DNA from: Nitrospira defluvii
Lineage (GTDB): Bacteria; Nitrospirota; Nitrospiria; Nitrospirales; Nitrospiraceae
Length of the DNA: 64,000 nucleotides
Assembly: GCF_905220995.1 (NCBI RefSeq)
Contig: NZ_CAJNBJ010000016.1
Coordinates: forward strand, 673,609 to 737,608
Direction of reading: 5' to 3'
Shown: in pieces, positions 54,658 to 63,945 of the stretch
How the letters are laid out: every line of letters begins with the position of its first letter
Numbering within the stretch: position 1 is the first letter of the stretch
Program-made: the position numbers and the translations under genes
The notes under the pieces: model-generated
What the model was told of the DNA's origin: nothing
Seen by the model: only the letters and a program-made list of their open reading frames with translations
Databases searched by the model: none

Positions 54658-57588
54658 ATGCCTTACAGCGAAGAAGATATAAAACAAAAATTTGTACTTC
54701 CTTACCTTCAGAGCATCGGATTCGAGCTCAATGAGCTCACACTTGAAAAAGGTTTTCGCATTAGGTTCCCCAATCGAACCTTCAGGGTCGATACGGCTAA
54801 AGAAATAACAAGTGCCGGAGCCCGGCTAGATATCCTTGTTACGAGAAACGGAAAGAATCTCTTTATTGTTGAAGCAAAAATAGATTCGCAGGAACTAACG
54901 GATGGCGATAGAGACCAGGCAATCACCTATTGCAGGCTCGTTGATCCTATGGCTCCGTTTGCGATAGTGACGAACGGAAGAACAACAAAGATGTATCGCT
55001 CGCTTGACAAAGAGGAAGTAGGAATAAAGAAGGATGCCATAATCAAATACGATCCTGGGAAAGATCTTCAAGATCTATACTCTGAGGCCCTTGAACATTT
55101 CATTGGCTATTCTCCAGAGAATTTTCTGACATTCTGCGGCTCCCAGATAGACCAAGCGATGACCACTCTCATGGGCTCGTCCGAGGAGCCCCATAAGAAA
55201 TTCATCCCTGAGGTTTTCGTTAGTTCGAGGCGATTATCGTCGGAAATCGCTAGATTTCTGGAAAGTGACAAAGCGGTCTTCGCCATAATTGGAGAATCTG
55301 GGATAGGCAAAACATGCGCAATGTGTGGACTATCTGGAGTATTTCGCCGGACGCACCCAGTTCTATTTTATAGGGCAAGAAATTTTATCACAGACATTCC
55401 GGACACGATTGCGAGTGACTTCAATTGGGCCTTCTCCCCTCAGAGCAGCGCAATCACCCTTTTTAAGAAATTGGACCGGCTTCTTACCGATAAGCCCTTG
55501 CTTGTGTTTGTTGACGCAGTGGACGAATGGGAGAACCAGCTCAAAGTTGAAATCCTTGGAGATTTCGCCAGACATATTAAAGGTCGCAACATCAGGCTTA
55601 TTTTAAGCTGCCGGGGTGAACCGTGGCCCCAATTCTTGAACAGCAGAGGAATTCCGTCCGATCTTTCGACCCATATCTTTGCTGCAGAGGAGGGGAAGCC
55701 AGGGTTTCAGCTCGCACCAATCGACCCAGGTGAATTCACTCAACTCCTACGCCAGTATCGAAAATTCTATGGGTTCACGGGACCAATCGATGCAGAGGTC
55801 GTGAAGGAGTGTCGCCAATCACCTTTTCTATTGAGAATTTGCTTCGAGGTCGCAAAGCAACACAAGGCTCCTCGTCTCTCACTTACCATTAGAGAAATTT
55901 TCGACGAATATTTTGACCGAATTCTAGAAAGAGTTTCAGCCCGAGATGTGAATGCCGCGCGGAGGGTACTTCTTATCCTTGCTCGTCTTCAATTGGAGAA
56001 AAACCAGGAAGTAACCAGTGAATCGGTCCTTCGAAGTACTTTGGGCCTGCGATTTGATGAGGAAATCCCACAAGCTCTTTTTGATGCAAGCATCCTAGAG
56101 AAAAACCCATTGGGATCAGAGTTTCATGTGGGATTTTATTTTAGAAAGCTACGTGACTACCTTGTCGCGTTTCATGTTGAGAGGTGGGACAAACAAAACA
56201 CAGATGATTTCAGACAGTCTTGGCGGGAAACTTTCTGGTCCGGCGTTCGACTGCAAGCGGCGTTACTGTTCTATCAACTCGCAAATGTTGAAAAGAAAAA
56301 AGTTATAGATGGGCCTTATCGAGCGAGCGCTGAAGCATATCTTGACCTATACGATTCGATCCTCCAGCAGCATTTCCCAAATTTGCGGAAACGGTTCCTC
56401 CCGCACACGGCTGGCGCGATCGGATTCGTCGCAGTGCTCGATCTTCTGGGTGGTCGCGTCGTGGCCTATGGTTTCACAGTTAATGAGCCGGGGGAAGAAC
56501 GAGTCAAGTTTGTACCGAGCTTGGGGAATATTTGGGGGAAACGGGAAGCAGATCTCCCCTTTCTATATGAAACCCCGGTATTGCAATATCGCTCCTCGAC
56601 TGATGGGTTCAACAACATTGATGTAAGGCAGGAGGTCGTAGAGAATGAAATCCTCGACCAAATAAGAGCTCTCGTCCGTGTGGGCGCGCTCAACGAATTC
56701 TGCTGCTATTATCTGTCACTTGAGAAGGTACTTGGGCTGATCTTTGTCCTACAAAAAGATTGTTATGGACTTCGGAACATTCATGCAATTTCGCAGTGCC
56801 TGCCAATCCAGATTAACCAAATTGAGCTACAAATTCGATACAGCAGGGCCTACAGAGAGTTAGAACATCGGGCTAGGCAACAGAAATTAGCCAAAGGCAA
56901 TGATCCGCTCACATTCGAGGACATCCAGCACATTCAGCAACAGGCCAGAGACATTGCCACAAATAGTGCGCCACTACCTTCAACTATACGAAACATACCT
57001 CTGGACACTGCTGAATTGATGCTGGAAGAAGCGCTTGCAGCGCTACGTGTAAGTGCGAATGCCGTCGACGATGTGATTCTGCCAGACCAAGACAATTTTT
57101 CCGGAAGCTTAAGATGCGTTTGGGACTATTGGACGGAAGAAACTCTCGCTGCTTGGATCCCTCGCTTTTATGAAATGTTCATTTCTGATTACAAGCATAT
57201 TGTCGAGCAAAATTTCCCGACGCTCAAACATTATTTTGAACTGTATTCACAAATGCCCGGGGCGTTTTTTGTTGTTGTCCACCCAGGAACAAATCCGCTT
57301 AAATTCGAAGTGTACACGTGCGCGAGTAATGGAGCGGAAGTAAATAGCGTCATTCGATGCCAACCCAGCGACATACAGTACTTCTCTACAACTAGAGTCC
57401 TCGCGTGGAAAGGTCAGCAATTCATGGTGCGGGGCATATGGTACGCGTCTGTTGAATCAATCATGTGTTCCCCAAATTATCATCTTTTAGGTGCACCCAG
57501 AGAGTTTGTGTTTTTGAGACAGCAGGTATACACACGGATTCAAAGGGAATTGCCGATCGTATGTGATGCCTTGCGGCAAATGATCTAA
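54658..57588 (+). CDS. PD-(D/E)xK nuclease-STAND NTPase protein (putative Avs-like defence protein)
   Basis: 976 residues from ATG 54658 (MPYSEEDIKQ; GGAG 12 nt upstream). The N-terminal domain (about 1-150) resembles type I restriction HsdR-N/Mrr nucleases, with Asp58 in ARLDIL and Glu72-x-Lys74 in IVEAKID. The NTPase (about 195-480) has Walker A GESGIGKT (212-219) and a STAND-type Walker B LLVFVDAVDEW (Asp286, Asp289, Glu290). The C-terminal ~450 residues are helical then mixed, with no domain I recognise, and are the likely sensor. STAND proteins with nuclease effectors cut DNA after detecting phage proteins. The stop is 22 bp before the next, also NTPase, gene. Confidence 0.82.
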   Translation: MPYSEEDIKQKFVLPYLQSIGFELNELTLEKGFRIRFPNRTFRVDTAKEITSAGARLDILVTRNGKNLFIVEAKIDSQELTDGDRDQAITYCRLVDPMAPFAIVTNGRTTKMYRSLDKEEVGIKKDAIIKYDPGKDLQDLYSEALEHFIGYSPENFLTFCGSQIDQAMTTLMGSSEEPHKKFIPEVFVSSRRLSSEIARFLESDKAVFAIIGESGIGKTCAMCGLSGVFRRTHPVLFYRARNFITDIPDTIASDFNWAFSPQSSAITLFKKLDRLLTDKPLLVFVDAVDEWENQLKVEILGDFARHIKGRNIRLILSCRGEPWPQFLNSRGIPSDLSTHIFAAEEGKPGFQLAPIDPGEFTQLLRQYRKFYGFTGPIDAEVVKECRQSPFLLRICFEVAKQHKAPRLSLTIREIFDEYFDRILERVSARDVNAARRVLLILARLQLEKNQEVTSESVLRSTLGLRFDEEIPQALFDASILEKNPLGSEFHVGFYFRKLRDYLVAFHVERWDKQNTDDFRQSWRETFWSGVRLQAALLFYQLANVEKKKVIDGPYRASAEAYLDLYDSILQQHFPNLRKRFLPHTAGAIGFVAVLDLLGGRVVAYGFTVNEPGEERVKFVPSLGNIWGKREADLPFLYETPVLQYRSSTDGFNNIDVRQEVVENEILDQIRALVRVGALNEFCCYYLSLEKVLGLIFVLQKDCYGLRNIHAISQCLPIQINQIELQIRYSRAYRELEHRARQQKLAKGNDPLTFEDIQHIQQQARDIATNSAPLPSTIRNIPLDTAELMLEEALAALRVSANAVDDVILPDQDNFSGSLRCVWDYWTEETLAAWIPRFYEMFISDYKHIVEQNFPTLKHYFELYSQMPGAFFVVVHPGTNPLKFEVYTCASNGAEVNSVIRCQPSDIQYFSTTRVLAWKGQQFMVRGIWYASVESIMCSPNYHLLGAPREFVFLRQQVYTRIQRELPIVCDALRQMI

Positions 57589-57610
57589 TTCCGCTCTTGC
57601 GTGTAATTCA

Positions 57611-60600
57611 ATGCCTCTTCGAACTGAAATTGAAAGTGCACTTGCCGAACTTATCTCGAATGAAGAAGGGATGAAGTTTCAGGGATTAGCCGTAGTTCTC
57701 GCCAAGCTTAAGTGGCCGGAGTTGATCGCGTGCGAACGAAAGAAGGACCTTGGGTTGGATGCGTATGTGCCAGCTTCACTCTCCAAAGATGGAAAAGGGA
57801 AAGGGGTGGCATGTTCCTTAACTGCAACTCTTGAGAAGATTACCAGTGATCTCGACAAGTTTCATGAAACTCACAAGGATCTTCAGGTTCTGATTTTTTA
57901 CACGCCAGCCAAGGTCACAAATCAAACAGCAGAGAAGTGGGCGAGTGTAGTCTACGAGAAATACCAATTAAACCTCATCACAGTCTCACGGGAGGATGTC
58001 ATCACCGATTTGATGGTACCCTCCAATGCGTCAATCTGTAGAAGTCACCTTGGCATTCAGCTGACCGTTGAACGCTCAACAACGGACTTAATCAATAAGA
58101 CACGCGAGGCGATTTCTGAGACCATTACGGGCTGGCTATCTAATCCTCGTTTGCTCGGAAAACCAAGGATTGATCTGCAGGTGACCAAGCTCGACAATGT
58201 AAATGGTGAAACCAACGAAACTATAGAACTCAGTGGCCTACATGCGATTCTTCGGGAGGGCCGCCGTGTGGTGCTCGAAGCGCCCGCCGGGCGCGGGAAG
58301 ACGACCACTCTAACTCAACTCGCAGAGCGGCACCTGGCTCATAGCGAGCTTCCTTTCCTCATCGATCTGCCGAGTTGGAACAAATCTGCCACGGATCTCT
58401 TAGGATTCGTCGCTGGCATGCGAGAATTTCGCTCACGGGGCATTAGCGCGGAAGATCTCGCCAGGCTGTTTAATGCCGTGCACTTTTCATTTCTCCTCAA
58501 TGGGTGGAATGAAGTACCAGATAAGTATTCTGAGCAATGCGTACAAGCGATTAGGGAACTGGAGAGAAGTTTCCCAAAAGCCGGAATTATCATTGTTACT
58601 CGGTCTCATCACATCAAACCCCCTCTGCCTGGAAGCATCCAGCTAAAGCTTCTCTCCCTTAGTCGAGCTCAACGAACAGAGTATCTAGAGAAACGATTAG
58701 CAAGCCGCGCGCGCGAGCTTGATCAGAAGTTAGACGAAGACCCTATTCTAGACGACCTTACGCGCACTCCTCTTATTCTTTCTGAGGTTACGACTCTTTT
58801 TTCATCGGGCAGGATAATCCCACGGACCAGAATTGGTGTGCTGTCTGCCGTGTTGGAATTCATAGAGGACTCTGATGAACATAGGCATCATCTAAGCCTG
58901 CCACCGCTCAGCGGGCACAGTCAAAACTATTTGGCCCAACTCGCGGTCGAAATGACAAAGGATGGCGAGATCACTGTTCAAGAGTCGCGAGCTCGACACA
59001 TTGTTCATTCGGTAAGCCTACGTCTGCATGCGATCGGTGAGATTAGTCAGCTGCCCGAGCCGCTACAAATCTTGGGCGCTCTATGTGCCCATCACGTGCT
59101 GGAACGTTCTGATGACCCCGCCGTCGGCTACAAGTTTGAACACCAGCAGTTCCAGGAATTTCTGACCACTATCGAAATCAAACGTCAGTTGTTCGCTCTT
59201 ATCAATACTCATGACAGCGAACAAGAGAGCCGTTTCGCGCGTGAGTATGTCAATCAGCCCGCATGGCAAGAGTCTCTTTGCATGATTGCCGAAGAGCTGG
59301 GAGAGGTCACAGCCGGACTCTCTGCAAGTGGGGAGCACATTGCGGCCGGTCGCCGCCTAGTCAACCTGGCGCTTACCGTCGACCTAGTCTTTTCAGCACA
59401 GCTAGGAAGATTGTGCGGGGCAGCGGTATGGCAAGAAGTCCGAATGGCGGTAGGAGAACGTCTCCGGTATCTTTATGCCAAAGGAGGTGAGCACCGCCAG
59501 AAGTGGGCTCTTGCGGGTATGCTGGCTAGCGGGTCGGAGGATTTTAAGGACATACTAGTGCCGCTTTTAAGCGATGAGAATAACCAGGTTAGTTTACCGA
59601 TCTATCGTGCAGGGCACGAATTTCACATTTCCTCTCTGGGACAAAACTGGCGTTCTATCGTTGGCGCATGGGAAGAGGCGCAACGAGTGCGCTTTGTCCA
59701 TGAAGTCGTGCAGGAACGCTGGATGGCTCATGTAGCAGAAGACTTTGCGAAATCGGATCCTAGCCCACGCGTGCGGATGGCAGCCCTTCATGCGTTGCAC
59801 TGGGCTGGAGCGGATATTGCGATCGCAAAAGTCCTCGCAGAGGCAGCTCCGCAGATTTTCGAGCGTGCTCTTCAAGAAGGGATACTGGATCCACTTCCTA
59901 CCAAACTTCGAGCCCGCGCGATTTCAACCTATCAATTGCTATTAAAAACCACAGGAGACCCAGTTGGACGTCTTCGGCTCCGGCTCGGTTATTTTAAGGT
60001 TGCTGCTGAGAATCCTGTGGAAGGGCTGAAAAGTGACTTATCGGAGTGGCCAACCGGGGAACTTTCCGATACAAACCATTCCCTTCTGAAATCGACACTA
60101 GAGCTAATCAGGAAAGACGATCCGCATTGGGTTAGCCATTGGCTCGCTGAGCGGATCATCGGGGGCTCCATATGGCCATATCACTGGTCAACTATGCTCT
60201 TAAGCATACCCGAAGCCTTAAGAAAACGACTATTTGAAAAGATTGTCAATCAGGACCTTGAGTACAACGAGAAGAGCAGAACCATCTCGGTTCTCGCGCC
60301 TACTGCCAATGCCGAGTTTTCTGAAGATTTATTCCGGCGTATGTGCCAACTGAATTATGAGATATCGAGGAACCCAAAAGAGGAAAACCGCACTCTTTGG
60401 CCCATCAAAAAGCAACTTGAAGACCTCTATCGCGCCATGCCGCCAGAGGTAGCCGTGTCAGGCATGCTCGAGTCGCTCTCAGAGGAATTCGATCAAATTC
60501 AGTACGTCACAGGCGTCAAGATTTTTCAGAATAATGGCCATGAAAGCTTTGACATCAGGGAACTCATTCCGGAACACCTGCGACAGAGACTTCGAAAGTA

Positions 60601-62179
60601 CCTAATTGATGGTGCGGCTTTTACTCTCTCACAACAGGATTATGACGGAAATCTTAAAAGTTCCCTGGCATTGGCTTTGGCGAGAGTTGGAGATAGTGAA
60701 GATGTTGAAATCCTTTATGAGCTTATTCAAGCCGATATTGCTCGTTTACGACGAGGGCGGGCGGCGAGATCGAAGGGCGAGCATGGTCCTATGGCCAGTG
60801 GGGCAGTAATGAGCTACTCAACTTGGCATGTAAATGCAGTGGTGTCATTGGACGCTTCTCGGGCTGATGGAATACTTCTGCGATTGTTGAACGAGGCAGA
60901 GTACGAACAGGATGCAGCATCGGCACTACTTCGGCTTGCGAGGATTGAGAGTCCAAGGAATGATTTTGGAATCAAAAATACAGATTACTGGCGGGTGTGG
61001 GAGGCTCGGGCTGGATGTCCTATTGCAGGCTTCTATGAAGTCCGTCGAAATCGGTATGCGTTGGCTATTAAGGACCGAATATCTGAGATTGCCAACGAGC
61101 AATCGAAAAGTAGCAAACCTGAGTCGCTCACTGGTCGTCTGAAAGGCCTTTCTAAAGTACTTGCACTTCTGGATGGGAGAAACTCATCTGAGTCCATTAT
61201 TGAAAAGCTGGCCTTACCCCAACAATGGGACGGATGGATTAGGATAGAAGCCCTTGACGCTTTACTATTCAGTGGAGCACCACTCCCTGCGAAAAGAGTT
61301 TTGGAGGTGCTCAATCCAGCAATCGAGCACTCCATGACGTTACCCTATAATCGTCAAGAAGCTGATCATTTCCTTATACGTTGTTGTTGTCTTCTTTCTT
61401 TTGTTGAGCCGGCATCCGAAGGAATCGCACGCGTTAGAGAGATAGATCCGATTAAGAGGATGTGGGGGTATGAGTTGCAGGGATTAATCATAGCGCTCGG
61501 ATATAGCCGATGCGATGAAGCACTGAGTCTACTTATAGAGATGGCAAACGGAAATGAAAAGCGGCTGGGCAATGTAACTGGCGACTGGGTGGATGCGGTT
61601 GCAAACCTTGGCACGCCACAGGCAATGCAGACCTTATTAAGTTTTGTCGACCCGGATATTGACCAGAATGGCCTCGCATTGAATTTTGGATACCCGCATC
61701 AAGAAAGAGTTGCGTCGAGAATAGCAAACATTGCAGGGATGGATAGCAGGCTCAGAGACCGTCTACTTCTTCTCTGTAATAAAGACCTGCCGACCGCAAT
61801 GCGGCTTTTGCTTGCCGATTGTGTCACAAGAATGGGAACAAAAGATGGCATGCTTGCGGCTCTAAACCTGATAAGGGATGATGCTTCCCCCCCAATTCCT
61901 CCTGCGCTGATGGACAAGCTAGAAAGTTTTTTCGTTGAGCGTCGTCCGTACGACAATTCAGGTAACACCTACACCCTTGAGCCACAAAGCGCAAATGACA
62001 TTCGGCTTCGACTTTTCGAGATGGCGACTAACGACAAGGTCCGTAAGAGTTCAAGCTTGAGAATCTTAGAGCAGATAGAATCCTGGCGAATTGAGTATGG
62101 TCGCCCTACCAGCGAGCCAAGACATCCGAATTTTGAGTCTGGTATTTCTTGGCCGTTTCTGGAAATGAGCCATAGCTAG
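57611..62179 (+). CDS. REase-like-NACHT-HEAT protein (putative partner in defence)
   Basis: 1522 residues; no Shine-Dalgarno, 22 bp after the previous stop. The N-terminal ~135 residues look like a restriction-endonuclease-type fold (CERKKDLGLDAYVP, KGVACSLTATLEKI), but the usual Q/ExK reads SLTAT. NACHT-like NTPase at about 205-520: Walker A APAGRGKT (224-231) and Walker B FLLNGWNE, in which both Asp of the usual DGxDE are Asn (297, 300) while Glu301 stays. From about 640 on there are many alpha-helical HEAT-like repeats (VRMAALHALHWAGA, LALALARVGDSEDVEILYEL), a typical ligand-binding solenoid. The gene is AT-richer than the chromosome to the left. Confidence 0.8.
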   Translation: MPLRTEIESALAELISNEEGMKFQGLAVVLAKLKWPELIACERKKDLGLDAYVPASLSKDGKGKGVACSLTATLEKITSDLDKFHETHKDLQVLIFYTPAKVTNQTAEKWASVVYEKYQLNLITVSREDVITDLMVPSNASICRSHLGIQLTVERSTTDLINKTREAISETITGWLSNPRLLGKPRIDLQVTKLDNVNGETNETIELSGLHAILREGRRVVLEAPAGRGKTTTLTQLAERHLAHSELPFLIDLPSWNKSATDLLGFVAGMREFRSRGISAEDLARLFNAVHFSFLLNGWNEVPDKYSEQCVQAIRELERSFPKAGIIIVTRSHHIKPPLPGSIQLKLLSLSRAQRTEYLEKRLASRARELDQKLDEDPILDDLTRTPLILSEVTTLFSSGRIIPRTRIGVLSAVLEFIEDSDEHRHHLSLPPLSGHSQNYLAQLAVEMTKDGEITVQESRARHIVHSVSLRLHAIGEISQLPEPLQILGALCAHHVLERSDDPAVGYKFEHQQFQEFLTTIEIKRQLFALINTHDSEQESRFAREYVNQPAWQESLCMIAEELGEVTAGLSASGEHIAAGRRLVNLALTVDLVFSAQLGRLCGAAVWQEVRMAVGERLRYLYAKGGEHRQKWALAGMLASGSEDFKDILVPLLSDENNQVSLPIYRAGHEFHISSLGQNWRSIVGAWEEAQRVRFVHEVVQERWMAHVAEDFAKSDPSPRVRMAALHALHWAGADIAIAKVLAEAAPQIFERALQEGILDPLPTKLRARAISTYQLLLKTTGDPVGRLRLRLGYFKVAAENPVEGLKSDLSEWPTGELSDTNHSLLKSTLELIRKDDPHWVSHWLAERIIGGSIWPYHWSTMLLSIPEALRKRLFEKIVNQDLEYNEKSRTISVLAPTANAEFSEDLFRRMCQLNYEISRNPKEENRTLWPIKKQLEDLYRAMPPEVAVSGMLESLSEEFDQIQYVTGVKIFQNNGHESFDIRELIPEHLRQRLRKYLIDGAAFTLSQQDYDGNLKSSLALALARVGDSEDVEILYELIQADIARLRRGRAARSKGEHGPMASGAVMSYSTWHVNAVVSLDASRADGILLRLLNEAEYEQDAASALLRLARIESPRNDFGIKNTDYWRVWEARAGCPIAGFYEVRRNRYALAIKDRISEIANEQSKSSKPESLTGRLKGLSKVLALLDGRNSSESIIEKLALPQQWDGWIRIEALDALLFSGAPLPAKRVLEVLNPAIEHSMTLPYNRQEADHFLIRCCCLLSFVEPASEGIARVREIDPIKRMWGYELQGLIIALGYSRCDEALSLLIEMANGNEKRLGNVTGDWVDAVANLGTPQAMQTLLSFVDPDIDQNGLALNFGYPHQERVASRIANIAGMDSRLRDRLLLLCNKDLPTAMRLLLADCVTRMGTKDGMLAALNLIRDDASPPIPPALMDKLESFFVERRPYDNSGNTYTLEPQSANDIRLRLFEMATNDKVRKSSSLRILEQIESWRIEYGRPTSEPRHPNFESGISWPFLEMSHS

Positions 62180-62543
62180 AAATCTGTCCTCAAAGGTTGC
62201 GAAGCTGTACTACTTACAAGCTGTGAATATGTGGAAACCGAACTTCGTTGTTCGATCACGTTACACCAGTCATTCTCAACATTCTTCGTATCTCGTCATC
62301 GGTGCAGTCTTCACCTAATATAGATTTAGCGATAGTACACGTCCTGCCCCATGGGATATCTCGTCTCCATCGACTACTATACAGTTGATCGGAACACGGC
62401 CATATCGCGAGGTTTTGACCTCAGCATATGTCGCCTTTCATCAAATACGCTCTAGAGAATCAAAATTCGTTCCCTCAGTCGCTGGATGTTGATATCTGGC
62501 ACAGTTGTAGTATATATTGCATTATATATTTTACGGAGGAACG
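62180..62543. other. 364-bp AT-rich intergenic region
   Basis: No gene found. It separates the NTPase pair from the RHH gene and contains that gene's promoter near its right end. Confidence 0.4.
62489..62518 (+). promoter_or_regulatory. Promoter of the ribbon-helix-helix gene
   Basis: TTGATA (62489-62494), an 18-nt spacer and TATATT (62513-62518) in a very AT-rich stretch; transcription would start near 62525 and GGAGG precedes the ATG at 62544. The AT-rich alternating run around it may also be bound by the encoded RHH protein. Confidence 0.5.
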
Positions 62544-62792
62544 ATGCGAGCCGACGACACCAAAACCGAAACGCTCCAATTTAAGGTCACCGAGCAGGAA
62601 CGCAAGCTCATCGAGCGATGTGCAGCGGAAGAAGGGACGACCGTTTCCAAGTATGTGCGCGGGGCCGTCCTGATGAGCATGGTCATGGACGGCAAAGCCG
62701 AAGCGATCAGGATTGTGGCCAGAGAAGTTGGAGAAAAGGCCTTTGGTGTCGTCCGGCAGAAGCTCGTCAGACCGACACAGGAAGGACGCTAA
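62544..62792 (+). CDS. Ribbon-helix-helix DNA-binding protein (plasmid/mobilization type)
   Basis: 82 residues from ATG 62544 (MRADDTKTETLQFKVTEQERKLIERCA). The N-terminal beta-strand TETLQFKVT and two helices (EQERKLIERCAAEEG, TVSKYVRGAVLMSMV) match RHH/DUF1778-like proteins that act as autorepressors, antitoxins or relaxosome accessory proteins. No toxin gene is adjacent; the Rep gene downstream suggests a replication or mobilization role. Confidence 0.72.
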   Translation: MRADDTKTETLQFKVTEQERKLIERCAAEEGTTVSKYVRGAVLMSMVMDGKAEAIRIVAREVGEKAFGVVRQKLVRPTQEGR

Positions 62793-62873
62793 GAACAGTG
62801 CTACCCGTCACACCATCAGGAGGCAAAGCCGGTCCGCGCCGCATGCCGGCAGGCTGCGGGGCGGAGCGGAATG

Positions 62874-62898
62874 GCCCCCGTCTTGGTAACACGGGGGC
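62874..62898. repeat. Hairpin upstream of the replication initiator, possible double-strand origin
   Basis: GCCCCCGT (62874-62881) and ACGGGGGC (62891-62898) form a perfect 8-bp stem with loop CTTGGTAAC. It has no T run, so it is not a typical terminator. A GC stem with an unpaired loop just before a Rep gene is how rolling-circle nick sites often look. Confidence 0.35.
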
Positions 62899-62937
62899 GC
62901 TACCTACAGCGTTCCGTACAGGAGTTCGATAGATTCT

Positions 62938-63945
62938 ATGGATTCGAGCTTCACCCTCACGATTGATTGGCTCGCCTTTACGGTCCTGGCCAGTAATCCA
63001 CAAGAGACCATGAAGGTGCTCGGCGGCGATTGGAGCAAGGCCAAAGGCGGATTCCGAGGCTATCCGTTGTCCTGGATGCGGACCGATGGCCTGCGCGGGG
63101 TCGGCAAACTGGGTACCAATGCGCCTCGTCGTCCAAACGAAATCCATGTGGATCTGTCGGGCGGCCTGGCGTCCGCCCTGACACTGGATCAAATCCGCAC
63201 CCTGCTCAAATGGGTGCATGCCCAACAAGGCCACGTGACGCGCATCGACTGTGCGCTGGATGACCGAGCGGGCACGGTGCCGGTCTCGACAATCAGAGAG
63301 GCCGTTGCTGCCGGGCAGTGTGTGACGCGTGCGGCTCAGGTCCGGCATATCGTCTCCAATCTCACGCATGGGACCGGAGCGACAACCGGGGAGACGATGT
63401 ACTTCGGCAGTCCGCAGAGTCAGACACTCTTGCGCATTTATGACAAGCGCCTCGAACTCCAGAGCAAAGGACAAGAGCACTATCAGGACTACGGGACTCG
63501 GTGGGAACTGGAACTCAAGAAGGACCGGGCCGAACAGTGTGCCCGAGCATTGGCCACGTTAGACGAAGCCGATTGGAAGGAGTTGGTGGTCGGCTTACTT
63601 CGCTCGTATGTGGACTTCCGGCAGATCCCGAAAGATGCCGAGGATGAAGAACGGTACCGGGCTCCAGTCTTGGAGTGGTACACCCTCCTGACGGAGGGAT
63701 TTCAGAAGGGGAGATTAGCCCAGGAGAAGCAGGTGCAGACCCTGCAGAACGTAAAACGATGGGTGAGTGACACCCTGACGCCGATGTTGGCGGTCATTTG
63801 TGCCACCCCTGGAGGGGAAGAATGGCTACTGAACGAAATTGTCAGGGGCATTGCTCGGTGGAAAGACCGACACCGCAATTTGCTCAAGCAACCACCCAAT
63901 CGGTTTCACCGGTCTGCCGGCGGTCACGCGGGCAGCCCATGCTAG
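62938..63945 (+). CDS. Rep_trans-type replication initiation protein
   Basis: 335 residues, AGGAG 13 nt before the ATG. Family landmarks: FTLTIDWLAFTV at the start, VTRIDCALDDRAG, MYFGSPQSQTLLRIYDKRLE and GTRWELELKKDRAEQCARAL. This set matches the Rep_trans/RstA group found in small phages, plasmids and integrated elements, which nick DNA to begin rolling-circle replication. It suggests the element excises and replicates as a circle. The gene is complete; its GC-rich composition differs from the NTPase pair, so the element looks mosaic. Confidence 0.8.
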   Translation: MDSSFTLTIDWLAFTVLASNPQETMKVLGGDWSKAKGGFRGYPLSWMRTDGLRGVGKLGTNAPRRPNEIHVDLSGGLASALTLDQIRTLLKWVHAQQGHVTRIDCALDDRAGTVPVSTIREAVAAGQCVTRAAQVRHIVSNLTHGTGATTGETMYFGSPQSQTLLRIYDKRLELQSKGQEHYQDYGTRWELELKKDRAEQCARALATLDEADWKELVVGLLRSYVDFRQIPKDAEDEERYRAPVLEWYTLLTEGFQKGRLAQEKQVQTLQNVKRWVSDTLTPMLAVICATPGGEEWLLNEIVRGIARWKDRHRNLLKQPPNRFHRSAGGHAGSPC

